A program made the position numbers and the translations under genes. The notes beneath the pieces were generated by a model. It was given only the letters and a program-made list of their open reading frames with translations, had not been told where the DNA came from and did not search any database. Source: Rachycentron canadum (lineage: Eukaryota; Chordata; Actinopteri; Carangiformes; Rachycentridae). Taken from it: a stretch of DNA of 64,000 nucleotides. Position 1 is the stretch's first letter. Each line of letters begins with the position of its first letter. Shown here in pieces: positions 1 to 11,110 of this stretch. The DNA is taken from assembly GCA_038496675.1 (NCBI GenBank), contig CM076659.1:20877632-20941631 (forward strand), written 5' to 3'.

Positions 1-2
1 AT

Positions 3-3
<1 letters not shown>

Positions 4-52
<49 letters not shown>
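4..52. repeat. (TAA)n microsatellite
   Basis: About sixteen uninterrupted TAA units open the window. This is a trinucleotide simple repeat with no coding role visible. Confidence 0.97.
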
Positions 53-54
<2 letters not shown>

Positions 55-1102
55 CAGCATTATGTTCGATAGATAGAAATATAATATTCTATTTTTTACC
101 TTTATTTTGTTTCTTATATTTCTTGCTTTTGTTGTTATTTTATTTAAATGACTTATTTTAGTTATCAATTTGAGGTTAGCCAGGCAGATTACAGCTGCTT
201 CTATTCCCTATTTAGAAATTCAATGCAATTTTTTTCCCCCCAAATGTGTAACAACAAATCCTGTAATTTGAGTGTGTTCACCAGTATCTCGTGTTTAATG
301 GCATGCAAACATCCAATTTTGAAAATACAGTGAGACTTGAACATAAATGCAGGGTACAGATGAGCCTATGTGCGTCTGCGATCAGTCAAGTTTCACTTTG
401 TGATCTGGATCTAGATATGTGGGAAAGAAGAGGCACTTAATGAAATTGGGCTGAATTTCGGGAGTGTCGGATATCCCATACAGATAAACTGAATTATACA
501 GTGTCACTTTAGCCAATTAAAAAAAAAAAACAAACAAACAAACAAAAAAAAACATCCTCGCAGGGAGTATGTAGCTGTGGACAGGCTGCAGGGTCAAAGT
601 CTAAAATAAACCATGTCAAACAGGAGACCAGCGTGTCACGATGATCCCACACTGATAAACAGGATTATTTCACCGGCAGCAGCAGATTAAAAAAAAAAAA
701 AAAAAGCAGAAGAATCTCCATGCTGTTTACATGCAGGAAATTATTTCAACAAGCCCATCGGACCAATGCATTCATAGGACTAATCACGTTTAGGAGTCTG
801 CTTTAGCATTACACCGAAGTTACACACCACCTCAAGTAAAAGTAAATATTGTCTACAATATGAAAAAGAGGCATAAAATGGGGATTAAAATATGTAACTA
901 GTAAATATATATTTACTTACAACTAATGTAGGATAAATTTGAATCAATGTTATGACAACATCTCATAGGTTTCTGACCTGTCACATCGTTGAAATTCAAC
1001 AGAGCGCAGGTCTAATCAATGCATCCTATTTCATGACCTTCACTTCAGGACGCTTCTATGGACCCGGGGCTTCAATCTTGTGCTGTGGACGGAAAACGGT
1101 CG
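53..1102. other. Non-coding flank upstream of the tRNA gene
   Basis: AT-rich sequence with two A-rich runs (about 518-553 and 689-705). No gene, splice-bounded exon or recognised mobile element was seen. The short open frame near 148-333 has no protein-like character. Confidence 0.6.
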
Positions 1103-1174
1103 TTCCCATACCGGGAGTCGAACCCGGGCCGCCTGGGTGAAAACCAGGAATCCTAACCGCTAGACCATATGGGA
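1103..1174 (-). tRNA. tRNA-Glu (anticodon TTC)
   Basis: Read on the minus strand, this 72-nt stretch folds as a tRNA. The acceptor arms TCCCATA and TATGGGA pair fully, with A as the discriminator base. The anticodon stem CCTGG/CCAGG encloses the loop TTTTCAC, which gives anticodon TTC (glutamate). The internal Pol III promoter is present: an A box in the D arm (TGGTCTAGCGG) and a B box, GGTTCGACTCC. A run of four T on the transcribed strand (plus-strand 1093-1096) lies just past the 3' end and would serve as the Pol III terminator. There is no intron and no sign of decay, so it is probably functional. It sits about 470 bp upstream of the lhb TATA box and points away from it. Confidence 0.96.
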
Positions 1175-1641
1175 CCTGGAGGCAGGCAACAGGGACGTGT
1201 GAGACCTTTGACGACATCAACAGTGGACGGATACCTTACACATTCAGAAAATTCACAAAGTATGAAAAACAGTCTGAGGCAAAATGTTTTATATACAAAA
1301 ACATTGAAAAACAAACCATAAATATATTATTTTTAAAATAATTTCTAATTCTATAATAGCTGTCCAGATAAACTAACGCTCTCTACTGTTTTAGGGTGAT
1401 TTTCTGTATTAACTCTTTAAAAGTTGAGCCACTGGTCAATTTGGAAGAAGAGTTTGAATTCTCCTCTTGCATCCTTCCAAAATATCCACTGTACCAGGAA
1501 GTGATTTAGAGACAGATTAATCTCCTGGGTAAATAAAGTTCCTCCTTTGAACACAAACAGGTAATCAGGGTTGAAGCAGTGTGACAGTGTGACATCTAAT
1601 ATGAGAGCACTTCATCCTGGATACCAGGCTCCCATGTGTTG

Positions 1642-1647
1642 TATAAA
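1642..1647 (+). promoter_or_regulatory. TATA box of lhb
   Basis: TATAAA followed by GCC. It lies 55 bp before a strong splice donor that ends a short non-coding first exon, the usual gonadotropin beta layout. The start site is expected 25-30 bp downstream, near 1670. Confidence 0.8.
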
Positions 1648-1669
1648 GCCAGAGCAGAACAGCCAGCCT

Positions 1670-1696
1670 CAGCAGACCTGCTGCACACACCTGGAG
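1670..1696 (+). other. lhb: lhb exon 1 (5' UTR only; start approximate)
   Basis: A short untranslated exon between the TATA box and the donor CTGGAG|GTAAGT. Gonadotropin beta genes usually carry such a tiny non-coding first exon. The 5' end is inferred from TATA spacing and could be off by several bases. Confidence 0.7.
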
Positions 1697-2542
1697 GTAA
1701 GTCAGGCTCCTTCACACCACCCACCACCAGATTTATTTGATTTATCTGCATATTATTCATCTTTTTTTTTTTTTCAATGCATTGCAGAAGAATTGAAGTT
1801 TATTAACTGTGTTGTGCTTTGTGGATGAGTTGCCAGGTTTTGTGTTATTTCCCATTCAAAGTGAATATTGGAGACTGCAGGTATCCATGTTGTCATCAAG
1901 CAGTAATTGACTATAGTTCCAGAAGGTCAAAGGTCAAACTGTCCATTTGAGGCTCTATGTTGATTAATTATGGAATAAGTGGAAGTAGAAGACACCAACC
2001 AACCAAAGTCATGTTATTTTTGCCCATGCGAAAATTATGTTCGGTGTCTGTCAGGTCTACTGAAACTACAGGACATCTATAGCATAATAGATGTTTTAAA
2101 TCCATTGATGGCAGTTTAATTTATAACAGAAGGAAGATGTCTATAGCAGGATTACTATAAATAAAATCTGGGAAAACTTGATTACAGTATATTCATATTA
2201 TATTCATTATCATGTTTCTCTAATATTCAATATTTATAAACCACATATATTATTATTTATGAACAGTTTCTTAGACTGTGATTATATAGTCTGATTAAAT
2301 TTTCTATACACTGTTGGCAAACAACCTCACAACTATGCTTTTATTTTTGATTCATTTGTTGCCAAATGCTGATTGGTGCACCGACATTTATGGCTATTTT
2401 GTGGTATATGTGTAATGACATACAATGAAAATGTGTCTCAGTATTGAAAAATTATTAATTATTGAAGTTATTCTTTCATAACTAATGGAGTATTTCCTGG
2501 AAAAACACACACACTGATACAACCCTCACTGATCTCATGCAG
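1697..2542 (+). other. lhb intron 1
   Basis: Bounded by GTAAGT and ...CTCATGCAG. It is AT-rich and holds an AGGTCA direct repeat at 1924-1936, annotated separately. No repeat insertion was recognised. Confidence 0.75.
1924..1936 (+). promoter_or_regulatory. DR1 nuclear-receptor-type motif
   Basis: AGGTCA-A-AGGTCA, a perfect direct repeat with a one-base spacer, inside lhb intron 1. This is the consensus for RXR heterodimers, HNF4 and COUP-TF, and each half also fits monomeric receptors of the SF-1 type. That it regulates lhb is inference. Confidence 0.45.
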
Positions 2543-2546
2543 GGCG

Positions 2547-2637
2547 ATGGCTGTACGGATCAGCAGAATGATATTACCCCTGATGTTGAGTCTGTTTCTG
2601 GGAGCCTCATCTTCAATTTGGTCCCTGGCTCTGGCAG
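2547..2637 (+). CDS. lhb: lhb coding exon 1
   Basis: Begins at the ATG four bases after the acceptor TGCAG and ends CTGGCAG|GTAAAA after one base of a codon. It encodes the signal peptide. Confidence 0.96.
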
Positions 2638-5221
2638 GTAAAATAAGACAATATCACATTTTCTGCAACTAATTCTGAATTTTGTTTTCACTGGAAATAT
2701 AGAATAAAGGCTGCTTTTGACTTGATGTAACATCTGACATCATATTTTTGACCAATGGATCTGAGCTATAAAGCTATATTATAATGTTTAAAGCCAAATT
2801 TTAAATTAAAAAAGACAAGACTAACTTTAAACTTTAAAACAAACCTAATCAACATGATGTTTACATGTGACTTTTCAAATCCCATCTGATGTTTAACTAT
2901 TGCTTCAATCCTTCAGATCCACATTTAGTTCCATCTGTTTTTAGTAGTTGGAATTAATTACTTTATTTGTCATTGCGCAATTGCATAATAAAATTTAGTA
3001 CATGTCTCCATGCCATTTAAAGAAGAAAGTAAAATTAAACAGAAATAAATTATGTAAAATACATTGAATAAAATATAGAAATACTCCTTGATCTCTTTTG
3101 AACTGAAGATTGCAGTGACACATTTTTTTAAAAAAAGGGAAGTGACTAGTGCTTCCTGAAGAATTAGGACATAATACAAAAAAAAATACATAATACAAAA
3201 AAAAACCACAACAATGTGAAAGTGACACAACATAATGACTTTCTATCAGCAGATGCGTTCCAGCTGCCGCCCTGCCAGCTCATCAACCAGACGGTGTCTC
3301 TGGAGAAGGAAGGATGTCCCAAGTGTCACGCAGTGGAAACTACTATCTGCAGTGGAAACTGCATTACCAAGGTATTCTGGGTAATGATATAGGAAATGAA
3401 AGTACAGAAGGTCAAAGAAAAATAATGATAAAAAGGTTAAATCGATACTTAAATTTTGGTACCTATTACAGCTTGAGTGTAAAAGTAACTTTAAGTTGTT
3501 TTTACACATTTGATAGAGCAATATTTATTTTAAAAAAGATACTGAACTTCAGTTACATGTTAACAACTGCTCAGGCAGATTCTAACTGCTGTCTTTGTTT
3601 AAAATTTCATTCATATTAAGTGAAGCTATATATATTAATATAATATAAGAAATAATTCAGATGGTAAAATTAAAAACATTGACCAATAGGGAAAGTGGAA
3701 GCTGCAAGAAAAAATGAAATAAGAAAGAGAATTGTTAATGATATATGCTGTGAAAACAAGTAATAAAATCTGTAGTACTGTGCAAAAGTTTTAGGCCACC
3801 CTTAGATTTGTTGTTTTATCAATGCTATAATGACCTTATATAATTATTTCTGAGTCTCTTTATTAGAATAAAACTAGAAAATTATGCAAAATGTACGCAA
3901 TAATAAAAAATAGAAAAAAATCAGACGAAACAGCTTCTTTAGGCTAAAGTGGTGAGTATTCAGTGTGACCTCCCCTTATACTTGAGTAATGGCAGTAACT
4001 TGGCTCTGAAACCTAAATGGAATGAACCATGATTAATGTCATTGCTAACAGGCCATGGTCAAGAAAAGGCCAAGAAAACTTGAGAAGTTTCTCAGAGTTT
4101 CTTCTTTGAGAGACCGGAAGAAGTCCGGCAAGGACCTGACTCAGCATCTGGCAGCTTCATGAGGATGAAGCCAGGTTGACTCTGCAGTCAGAAACTTGAT
4201 CAGGAATGAGCTTTGTGAAAGGGCAGCACCCAATAAACCACTTTTTCAGAATGGGAACAGGGTGAAAAGATAAGCTAAGATACGCTAAAGCTCACAAAGA
4301 TTGGAGTCTTGGATTAAGCATATTATGGAGTGACCAATCCAAGTTTGAAATATCCACTTCGTTTGCTGATTCTCCTTTAATAGTGACCTTTCTGATGCTA
4401 AATTATGATTTTACGTCAAATTCTGTGATCGTTGTCATTTTGAATGATGTGATTGAAAGTTGCTCTCATGCATATTATCAGCTTACGATATAAATTAACC
4501 TCATACAACATGTGTATGTGATGCTCCAGCATGTCAAACCTGTGTATTGGACATTTTTCACAGCATCATTCTGACATGAAATAGTCAAATACAAATACAG
4601 GTGTTAACAGTGACATTAATTATGGTTCATTCCATTAAGGTTTAAGAGCCAGGTTCCTGCTATTGCTCAAGTATAAGTATAAGCCTATAGAAGCTCTTTC
4701 TTCAGATTTTTTTCCTTTTTTTTAAAAATCCTGCTACACATATTTTCTGTATTTTCTGGTTGTATTTTAATAAATAGACTGATAAATTATTATATATGGT
4801 CATTATAGCATTACTAAAACAACAAATCTAAGGGTATTTGCATTTGGTTAAAATAAACCACACAAGTTCATGTCAAAGACAGAACATGTCACCCAGAGAA
4901 GCAGTGTGGCTCACTGATGAGTTTTTGGAAACAATGATGGAGCTCTTTGTTGCTCTTTGAGATCTTTGTTATTTCTGCTTTCCCCAGGACCCTGTCATCA
5001 AGACACTGTTCAGTAATGTGTACCAGCATGTGTGCACATACCGGGACTTCTATTACAGGACATTTGAACTTCCCGACTGTCCTCCTGATGTGGACCCCAC
5101 TGTCACCTACCCTGTGGCTTTGAGTTGCCACTGTGGCAGGTGTGCGATGGACACATCTGACTGCACCTTTGAGAGCTTGCAACCTGACTTCTGCATGAAT
5201 GACATACCTTTCTACTACTAG
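2547..5221 (+). CDS. lhb: Luteinizing hormone beta subunit (three coding exons)
   Basis: LH beta is a secreted cystine-knot glycoprotein that joins the common alpha subunit in pituitary gonadotropes and drives gonadal steroid synthesis, final oocyte maturation and ovulation. Coding exons 2547-2637, 3253-3371 and 4988-5221 join in phase to give 147 residues. The start ATG opens a hydrophobic signal peptide (MAVRISRMILPLMLSLFLG). The mature part carries the twelve cysteines of the family, one N-glycosylation site (NQT in CQLINQTVSLEKEGCPKC) and the typical seatbelt region (CHCGRCAMDTSDC). The protein ends in DFCMNDIPFYY, as in teleost LH beta and unlike FSH beta. Introns fall at the positions standard for the family. 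A decayed Tc1 element occupies much of the last intron without touching the exons. All junctions are GT-AG and no stop or frameshift interrupts the frame, so the gene looks intact. Confidence 0.97.
3253..3371 (+). CDS. lhb: lhb coding exon 2
   Basis: Acceptor ATCAGCAG; it completes an Asp codon, then reads AFQLPPCQLINQTVSLEKEG and ends at CSGNCITK|GTATTC. It carries the glycosylation site and the first five cysteines. Confidence 0.96.
3778..4835 (+). mobile_element. Decayed Tc1-family DNA transposon in lhb intron 3
   Basis: The left end starts CTGTGCAAAAGTTTTAGGC after a TA target dinucleotide, a terminus typical of fish Tc1 elements. Sequence from about 3790 to 4050 is repeated in inverted orientation at about 4600-4835, so the element has long inverted repeats. 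Between them, broken plus-strand frames recall Tc1 transposase: near 4110 RDRKKSGKDLTQHL, near 4180 SAVRNLIRNELCERAAPNKP, and near 4330 EWSDQSKFEI around the catalytic-Asp region. Frameshifts, stops and loss of the C-terminal part make it inactive. The right terminus has lost the CTTTTGCACAG end. Confidence 0.88.
4988..5221 (+). CDS. lhb: lhb coding exon 3
   Basis: Acceptor TTTCCCCAG; reads DPVIKTLFSNVYQHVCTYRD through to DFCMNDIPFYY and TAG. It holds seven of the twelve cysteines and the seatbelt. Confidence 0.97.
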   Translation, partial: DPVIKTLFSNVYQHVCTYRDFYYRTFELPDCPPDVDPTVTYPVALSCHCGRCAMDTSDCTFESLQPDFCMNDIPFYY

Positions 5222-5249
5222 TCTCACATAAAGCACAGTAGCATTAGTT

Positions 5250-5255
5250 AATAAA
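5250..5255 (+). terminator. lhb polyadenylation signal
   Basis: AATAAA 29 bp after the stop codon, giving a very short 3' UTR, which is common for gonadotropin beta mRNAs. Confidence 0.85.
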
Positions 5256-5542
5256 GATTATTACCAGTACAAAGAATTCTGTTTCTCTTTCTTCATGCAT
5301 GTATAGGAAGTTCTGAGAAATAATTAGATCATGTTATTTCTGAGAACTTGAACCAGTAACGTGTGAAGTATAAGACAGCACAGATCTTATTTGTGTTTTT
5401 GCTTGTTTAGGGGAAGCATCAGTTTGATGAGTCAAATTAATACTGTGCTAAAGAAATTCAAAATTCTGGGTTTTAAAAATGCAGAATTGCAGAAATAACG
5501 GCAGAGCAACAATCAATAAGGATATTAATAATTTAGCATTTT

Positions 5543-5663
5543 TTGTTCTCCTGTTCCATTCAAGTGTCATGACAGCCCTCCACTGTTAATATCATTATTT
5601 TCTTTGAACTCACTTCGTCATGTTTTTCTTGACAACTTTGGTAACACATGCACACTTCCTCTA
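5543..5663 (+). repeat. First copy of a 120-bp direct duplication
   Basis: This segment and 7447-7569 align along nearly their whole length, from TTGTTCTCCTG to CACACTTCCTC, with scattered substitutions and a few indels. It lies about 290 bp after the lhb polyadenylation signal. Confidence 0.85.
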
Positions 5664-6244
5664 ACTGCTCAAAGTTTTACAAACATATAGCATAATATGT
5701 TAAAATAATGCTATTTTTAGTCATTTAAACTATTATTACTTGTTATGGCTTGACTTAATCCAGACCTCAGACATAGAGGAGATTGGGATTTATACAGTTT
5801 AATGTGGAAAAGGCTCAGGAGCAGTGAAGCAGCTGAGGCAGGGACAGCCACTATGAAAAAATCTCTTTATAGCCACAACAACAATGAGTGTATACCACTG
5901 TATGGACGGAACAATCTGGAGAAGCAGGGAAGACAGGGAAAGGGAGAGCACAATAACAAGAAAACAGAAAACTGGAGTGCAGGGGACCATGACAATTGCT
6001 TAAAACTAAAGATAAATACGATTAACTCGTCCTACGGCTGTGACACACACTATTTCTTTAACTCTGCCATTCTTTATGTCCTGTATTGATTGTTATTAGG
6101 GCGTGCATTGTATCCTTTTGTTCATGCTTTTATGTCTGCCCTTTAATTGCATACATGTAGATGTGTTGTTGTTTTACAGGCAGTTTTATTTTTTACATGT
6201 GGTTCAACAGATAAGTAGATGTATTCTCATTATTGGTAGTTTCA

Positions 6245-6515
6245 ATACATTACCTCTAAGGGCCCTAACCTACACCTGGTGCAAAGTGGCACAAAGTGCA
6301 ACACAAGTGTCCTTGTTAGTTTCGGACCAATATAGTTGTTATTTAAAGCCACATTGTATTTATAGCAAATACACTTGAGCAGCCATGGGTGTGTTGGTCT
6401 GCAAATGAGATGTGGCCAGGCAGATTGTTGGTACATTGCGATCTTGAGGCAGCAAAAAGTGCAATTGACCAACAAAAACCTGGTTGTAAGTGTAGCGGAT
6501 AAAGCAGATCCAGCA
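6245..6515 (+). repeat. Dispersed teleost repeat
   Basis: Contains phrases such as GGTGCAAAGTGGCACAAAG and TTGACCAACAAAAACCTGG, which I recall from a repeat scattered through fish genomes. The open frames across it are incidental. The transposon class was not determined. Confidence 0.5.
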
Positions 6516-7446
6516 TCAGTCACAAACCAAAAAAGAGGGTTCATAGTAAAGACATCTGAGTAAAACAATGAAATCCATATATATTGTTCTTTCCTTTCTT
6601 TATTCTACATACATGATCTTTTCATTTATAAGCCAAGCAAATCAACTGAAACAAGAAGCAAAAGTACCTCAGACTATTTTTGCAGCTATTTTTAATTAAC
6701 TTCGAGATTTCACTTTTTTCCTCACCATTGGGACACTGGCAAAACCATTGCCACAGTAATGGCAAAAATGCATTGGAGAAGGACCGCTGAGAGCCCGTCG
6801 TCCACCATTACTAATCAGCTGCTTTGGTTTCCGGATACTGTACATGTGTTTCCAGATAGACCTCAACTAACAGGAGGTGAAATCTAAACTCTCTGCACAT
6901 GACTGGGTTGATGTCAAGGTAAAATAACATTCAATCATCACTTCATTCACAGACATAGTATCCCAGTAACTGATGATTTGGTCATTTAGCCATATTTGTA
7001 AATAATCACAAAATATCTCCCATATCTCCTACCATTGCCAAACACTATTCACCGCTGAACACAAGTTCTTCTGCTCTATTTTTCATCCTGCTGATTTTTT
7101 ACACATTTGTAGTTTGTGCAGTGAATAAATATCTTATGCTCAGTCGTGGTTCTGTTGTACTTCGTTGGAGACCTGAGATCCATTGACTTGAGAAGCTTCT
7201 GTTATTAGACTGATGAACTGAATTTATGGATTAATAAATTCATTGTCTCTTTGGAGACTAATCCTTCTAATCCTTAACAAGGATTTTAATCTAATTATTT
7301 TAAAATATTTTAAGACTTTTAATCAAATTATAATATTGTGGCCATGGTATGCTACATAGGTGAATGTATTATTAATTATTCATTTAATTATTGATCAGAG
7401 TCCCAAATCAACAGAAATCAATTTGAAACTGTAGCAGTGTCAGCCT

Positions 7447-7569
7447 TTGTTCTCCTGCTCCATCCAAGTGCCATGACAGCCCTCCACTATTAATATCATG
7501 ATTGTGTGTCTTATCTCACTGCATCATGTTTTTCTTGACAACTTTGGTAACATATGCACACTTCCTCCA
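7447..7569 (+). repeat. Second copy of the 120-bp direct duplication
   Basis: Partner of 5543-5663, same orientation, about 1.9 kb apart. It includes the shared phrase ATGTTTTTCTTGACAACTTT. Confidence 0.85.
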
Positions 7570-7947
7570 GCTGGTTTATTTCTTTTTTTCATTACAGCAT
7601 TACAGGGATCAGCTTTAAAACACATCTCTGATACTTGTTGGAAAATAGTTTACTGGTTTTAAGTTCTGTTGGTGAGAACTAAAACAAAAGCAAAACAAAA
7701 ATTCCCATCTCTAAATATATAAAAAAGGAAACATGCAGAACACAGTGAAAACAAAGAGAAGGTGGTGATAATGACAGAGTGATCATGGTGCTGCTTAGCT
7801 GGTGAAGGTGAAGTGAACCTCCAGTGAGATGGCTTTCAAAACATCAATGATCAAACCTCTTATCAAGTTCAAGCTGTTGGTCTGCTGATATCATCGTTGT
7901 CCATCCTGCAGAAACACAGNGCATATGAGTCAGATTCCAGATGGAAG

Positions 7948-8275
7948 TTGATTTCTAAATTATATACAGGAGTGGAATATTAAAAGGAAACAATACGTTA
8001 TATATAAAAGGGAAGTGGGAGAAGGAGGCAATTATTAAGATTTCTGTAGAAGAATGGGAAGATATTAATGAACGGCAGTGGAAAAAAACTTGCTCCCTAT
8101 CATGGAGAGAGTATGAATGGAAAAACATTACAAGATACTTTTTAACAGAAGATTTTTTTGCAGAAAGAATATCATGACACAAGATGTTGGCGACTGTGTG
8201 GGGAAGATAAAGCTGATCATAGGCAATATTCTGACCCTCATATCCCAGACGGGGATTGACAACTTTAAAGGTCAA
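7948..8275 (+). mobile_element. L1-like LINE fragment (3' end of ORF2)
   Basis: Plus-strand frames, broken by a shift near 8170, read EEWEDINERQWKKTCSLSWR and then CWRLCGEDKADH. The cysteine-rich phrase CWRxCG...ADH is typical of the C-terminus of L1/Tx1-type reverse transcriptase proteins in fish. No upstream reverse transcriptase domain is seen, so this is a short dead fragment. Confidence 0.6.
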
Positions 8276-8715
8276 AATTAGTCAAAATTAGCATGTGTTT
8301 TTAATAGAGCTGGGCTCACACTTTCCCTGAGCTTCCAGCTTTGTGCTAAGCTAGGCCATCATTCCTCTCTGTACTGTATGCACAGCAGTTATACAGATGT
8401 TGACCTCTCCCCACAACCTCTCTCTCTTCACAGGAAAGACACATCACAGTCACAACTACAGGTACACTTGGCTGTTCTCAGGTCAGTCTGTGGTGGTCAT
8501 TTCCACTGAACTGACCAAAGTTGATGCTCAAGTAACAAAATGCTGCAACTGGAGCCTCCTCTGTAACAATCTAAAATGTCAATTTATATAAAACTCTGAT
8601 AGTGACAAACATGTTAGAAGTGACTTTTCCATCTTCAGCTGCACCTTTTTGTTTTGGAAGAATGGCGCCCTCTACCTTTTTTGTGCTATAATTTTTTGTG
8701 TTTTGTGCATCCTAA

Positions 8716-10540
8716 TATCCTTTAAAGGCAAGGCAAGGCAATTTTATTTGTATCGCCCATTTTTACAAACAGTTTGTCTCAAAGGGCTTTACATAGCATC
8801 ATAACAACATCCTCTGCCCTTAGACCCTCACATCGACTGAGGAAAAACTCAAAACAAAAAAACCCTTTAACAGGGAAAAAAAAGAGAAACCTCATGGTGA
8901 GCAACAGAGGAGGGATCCCTCACCCAGGACGGGCAGACGTGCAATAGATGTTGTATACAGACAAGAAGACAGGTAACAATACAGAATATGCACAGATGGA
9001 AATGGTGTGCAGGAGTTAATGAAGGCAGTTTTTGGTGGGAGGGAAGGCAGGGAGAGTCAGGCAGCTTAATGGGAGTAATGGGTGGTAGACTGGTTCCTGG
9101 GAGGGAAGGCAGGTCGGTTTAACAGCAGGGGTAAAAGGGGGAAAGGGGGTGATGCAGGGGGCGGTTGGTGGAGATAGATGGAGCTTCAGTGGATCTGTGG
9201 AAACACAAATAGTGAGAGTGAGACACCAAGGCCAAACTACAAGGTGCAGCAGATAATGAAAATGATAATTCAAAGTGTGGGAGAGGAGAGGAGAGAGCTC
9301 TATGTAACCTGATGTCTCCTCCAGCAGTCTAAGCCTATAGCAGCATAAAAATGGTTCAGATCTACCTGAACCGGCCCAAACTAAACGCTCTGTCGTAGAG
9401 GAAGGTTTTAAGTCTAGTCTTTAATGTAGTGAGAGTGTCTGCCTCTCTGACCCATGGAGAGAGTTGGTTAAGTCAGCAGAAGGATTTTGAAGTCTACTCG
9501 ATATCCTACAGGAAGCCAATGGAGAGAAGCTAAAGTGGGAGATATGTGTTCTCTTTTACTAACTCCTGTCAATTTCCTTGCTGCAGCGTTCTGGACTAAC
9601 TGCAGACTCTTTAGAGAGTTTTCTGGACATCCTGACAACAGAGAGTTACAGTAGTCCAGCCTAGAGGTGATAAATGCATGGACTAGTTTCTCAGCATCAC
9701 TCTGAGAGAGGATATTCCTGATCTTGGCTATGCTGCGCAGGTGAAAAAAGGCAGTCCTAGTCACGTGTTTAATGTGTGAGTTGAATGAAAGGTCTTGGTC
9801 AAATATTACTCCAAGGTTCCTTGCGGTCATACTAGAGTTCAGGGTGATGCCATCTAGATAAGCAATCTGCAAAGAGAAGGTGTCCCTGAGATGTTTAGGT
9901 CCAAACACAATGACCTCTGTTTTATCATAGTTTAGTTGAAGGAAGTTAGAGGACATCCAGGATTTGATGTCTTTTAGGCAGTCTTGCAGATTGGTGAGGC
10001 GGCTTTTATCATCTGGTTCTATCGATAAGTAGAGCTGAGTATCATCTGCGTAGCAGTGGAAGTTGATTGAGTGTTTCCGGATTATATCGCCTAATGGGAG
10101 TATGTAAAGAATGAAAAGAATTGGCCCTAAAACTGAGCCCTGTGGTACGCCATACGTAACTCTGCTGTACTCTGAATTGTCATTGTTAACACTAACAAAC
10201 TGAAACCTGTCGGATAAGTATGATTTTAACCATTTTAGGGCAGAGCCTTTAATCCCGATTTAATGGTCTAGTCTCTGCAGCAGAATGCTGTGGTCAATGG
10301 TGTCAAATGCAGCACTGAGGTCCAGAAGTACAAGTACAGAGACAAGATCTCTATCAGAAGCTATAAGAAGATCATTAGAGACTTTTACCAGTGCTGTTTC
10401 AGTGCTATGGTGTTCTCTGAATCCAGATTTGCTAACACACCTGGATCTAGAGAAGGCTTTTTGTGTGACAGCACGAAGGCACCTGCAGAGGGGTGTGTAA
10501 GACTACGGCTCTGCCTGCTGGTCTGAACTCTGGGTGTTTG
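8716..10540 (-). mobile_element. 5'-truncated L2/Rex1-type LINE with reverse transcriptase remains
   Basis: Read on the minus strand, this encodes the C-terminal part of a non-LTR reverse transcriptase. In order it reads GFREHHSTETALVKVSNDLL, LDLSAAFDTIDHSILLQRL (first catalytic Asp region), VTYGVPQGSVLGPILF, and YADDTQLYLS (catalytic YADD). It then runs from 9956 to 9468 through KTEVIVFGPKHL, SRLDYCNSLLSGCP and LASLHWLPVGYR. A stop follows the FDTIDH region near 10260, and the frame breaks again after 9468. The 3' end is a short GCCTTGCCTT tandem tail at about 8716-8730, as in L2/Rex1 elements. The endonuclease part is missing, so the copy is dead. Confidence 0.88.
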
Positions 10541-10700
10541 TCAGGGATTAGGATGGCTAACAGAATATGCTATGTTCCTAGATAAGAGGGATGCACCACC
10601 CAAAGTAGGGTGGAAAATCCAGGATGGTATCATATCTTCAATACCTGAGTCAATTCAGGTGTGAGAAATAGATGTAAAAACTTATATAATATAAATATAA

Positions 10701-10731
10701 ATATATAAGCTACAGTCAATCTAGAATAGAC
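10701..10731 (+). repeat. Left copy of a 31-bp direct repeat
   Basis: Matches 11694-11724 with one mismatch (core AATCTAGAATAGAC). The two copies bracket about 960 bp. Confidence 0.8.
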
Positions 10732-10807
10732 CATGACATCACATCAATGTGAATGACCAACAATATTAAACATGGACCCCAAGTTTAAAACTAATCAGAC
10801 TGAAAAT

Positions 10808-11110
10808 CTATCCATCCATTATCTATCCCATCTATCCATGCAGGGTTTGCGAAGGGCTCAAAGCTAATCCCAGCTGACATTTGGTGAGGGTGGTGTCAAC
10901 CTAGACGGGTTGCCAGTCATTCGCAGAGCCGACACAGAGACATATAGAGAAGAACAACCATTGACACTCATGCCCCTTTTAGAGTCAATTATAGAGTCAC
11001 CAATTAACCTGCATGTCTTTGGACAGTGGGAGGAAGGCGGAGTACCCAGAGGGACCCCAGACAGGCATAAGGAGAACATGCCTCATGCCTGAGGTTCGAA
11101 TCCAGAACCT
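10808..11110 (+). repeat. Dispersed teleost repeat with ATCCATCC start
   Basis: Starts with TCCATCCATTATC and contains GGTTGCCAGTCATTCGCAG, GAGTCACCAATTAACCTGCA and CATGTCTTTGGACAGTGGGA. I recognise these as parts of a repeat found in very many fish introns. Class not assigned. Confidence 0.7.

Larger units (their letters stand above)
5256..7946. other. Gene-free region downstream of lhb
   Basis: No supported gene. It holds a 120-bp segment present twice (5543-5663 and 7447-7569) and one dispersed repeat (about 6245-6515). A single ambiguous base (n) stands at 7920. Confidence 0.7.

Noticed and set aside
5802..6089. 95-residue plus-strand frame near the lhb 3' flank.
   Set aside because: Composition looks random, no splice context or domain; not conserved with anything I recognise.
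7799..7888. Minus-strand frame ending VLKAISLEVHFTFTS before a stop, with a possible acceptor upstream, resembling the last exon of a gene.
   Set aside because: It is short, has no recognisable family, and an L1 fragment begins immediately beyond it, so no upstream exon could be found.
8397..8591. Plus-strand frame after TTCACAG with a few Cys and Trp residues.
   Set aside because: No partner exon, no recognised domain, and stops all around; chance frame between transposon fragments.
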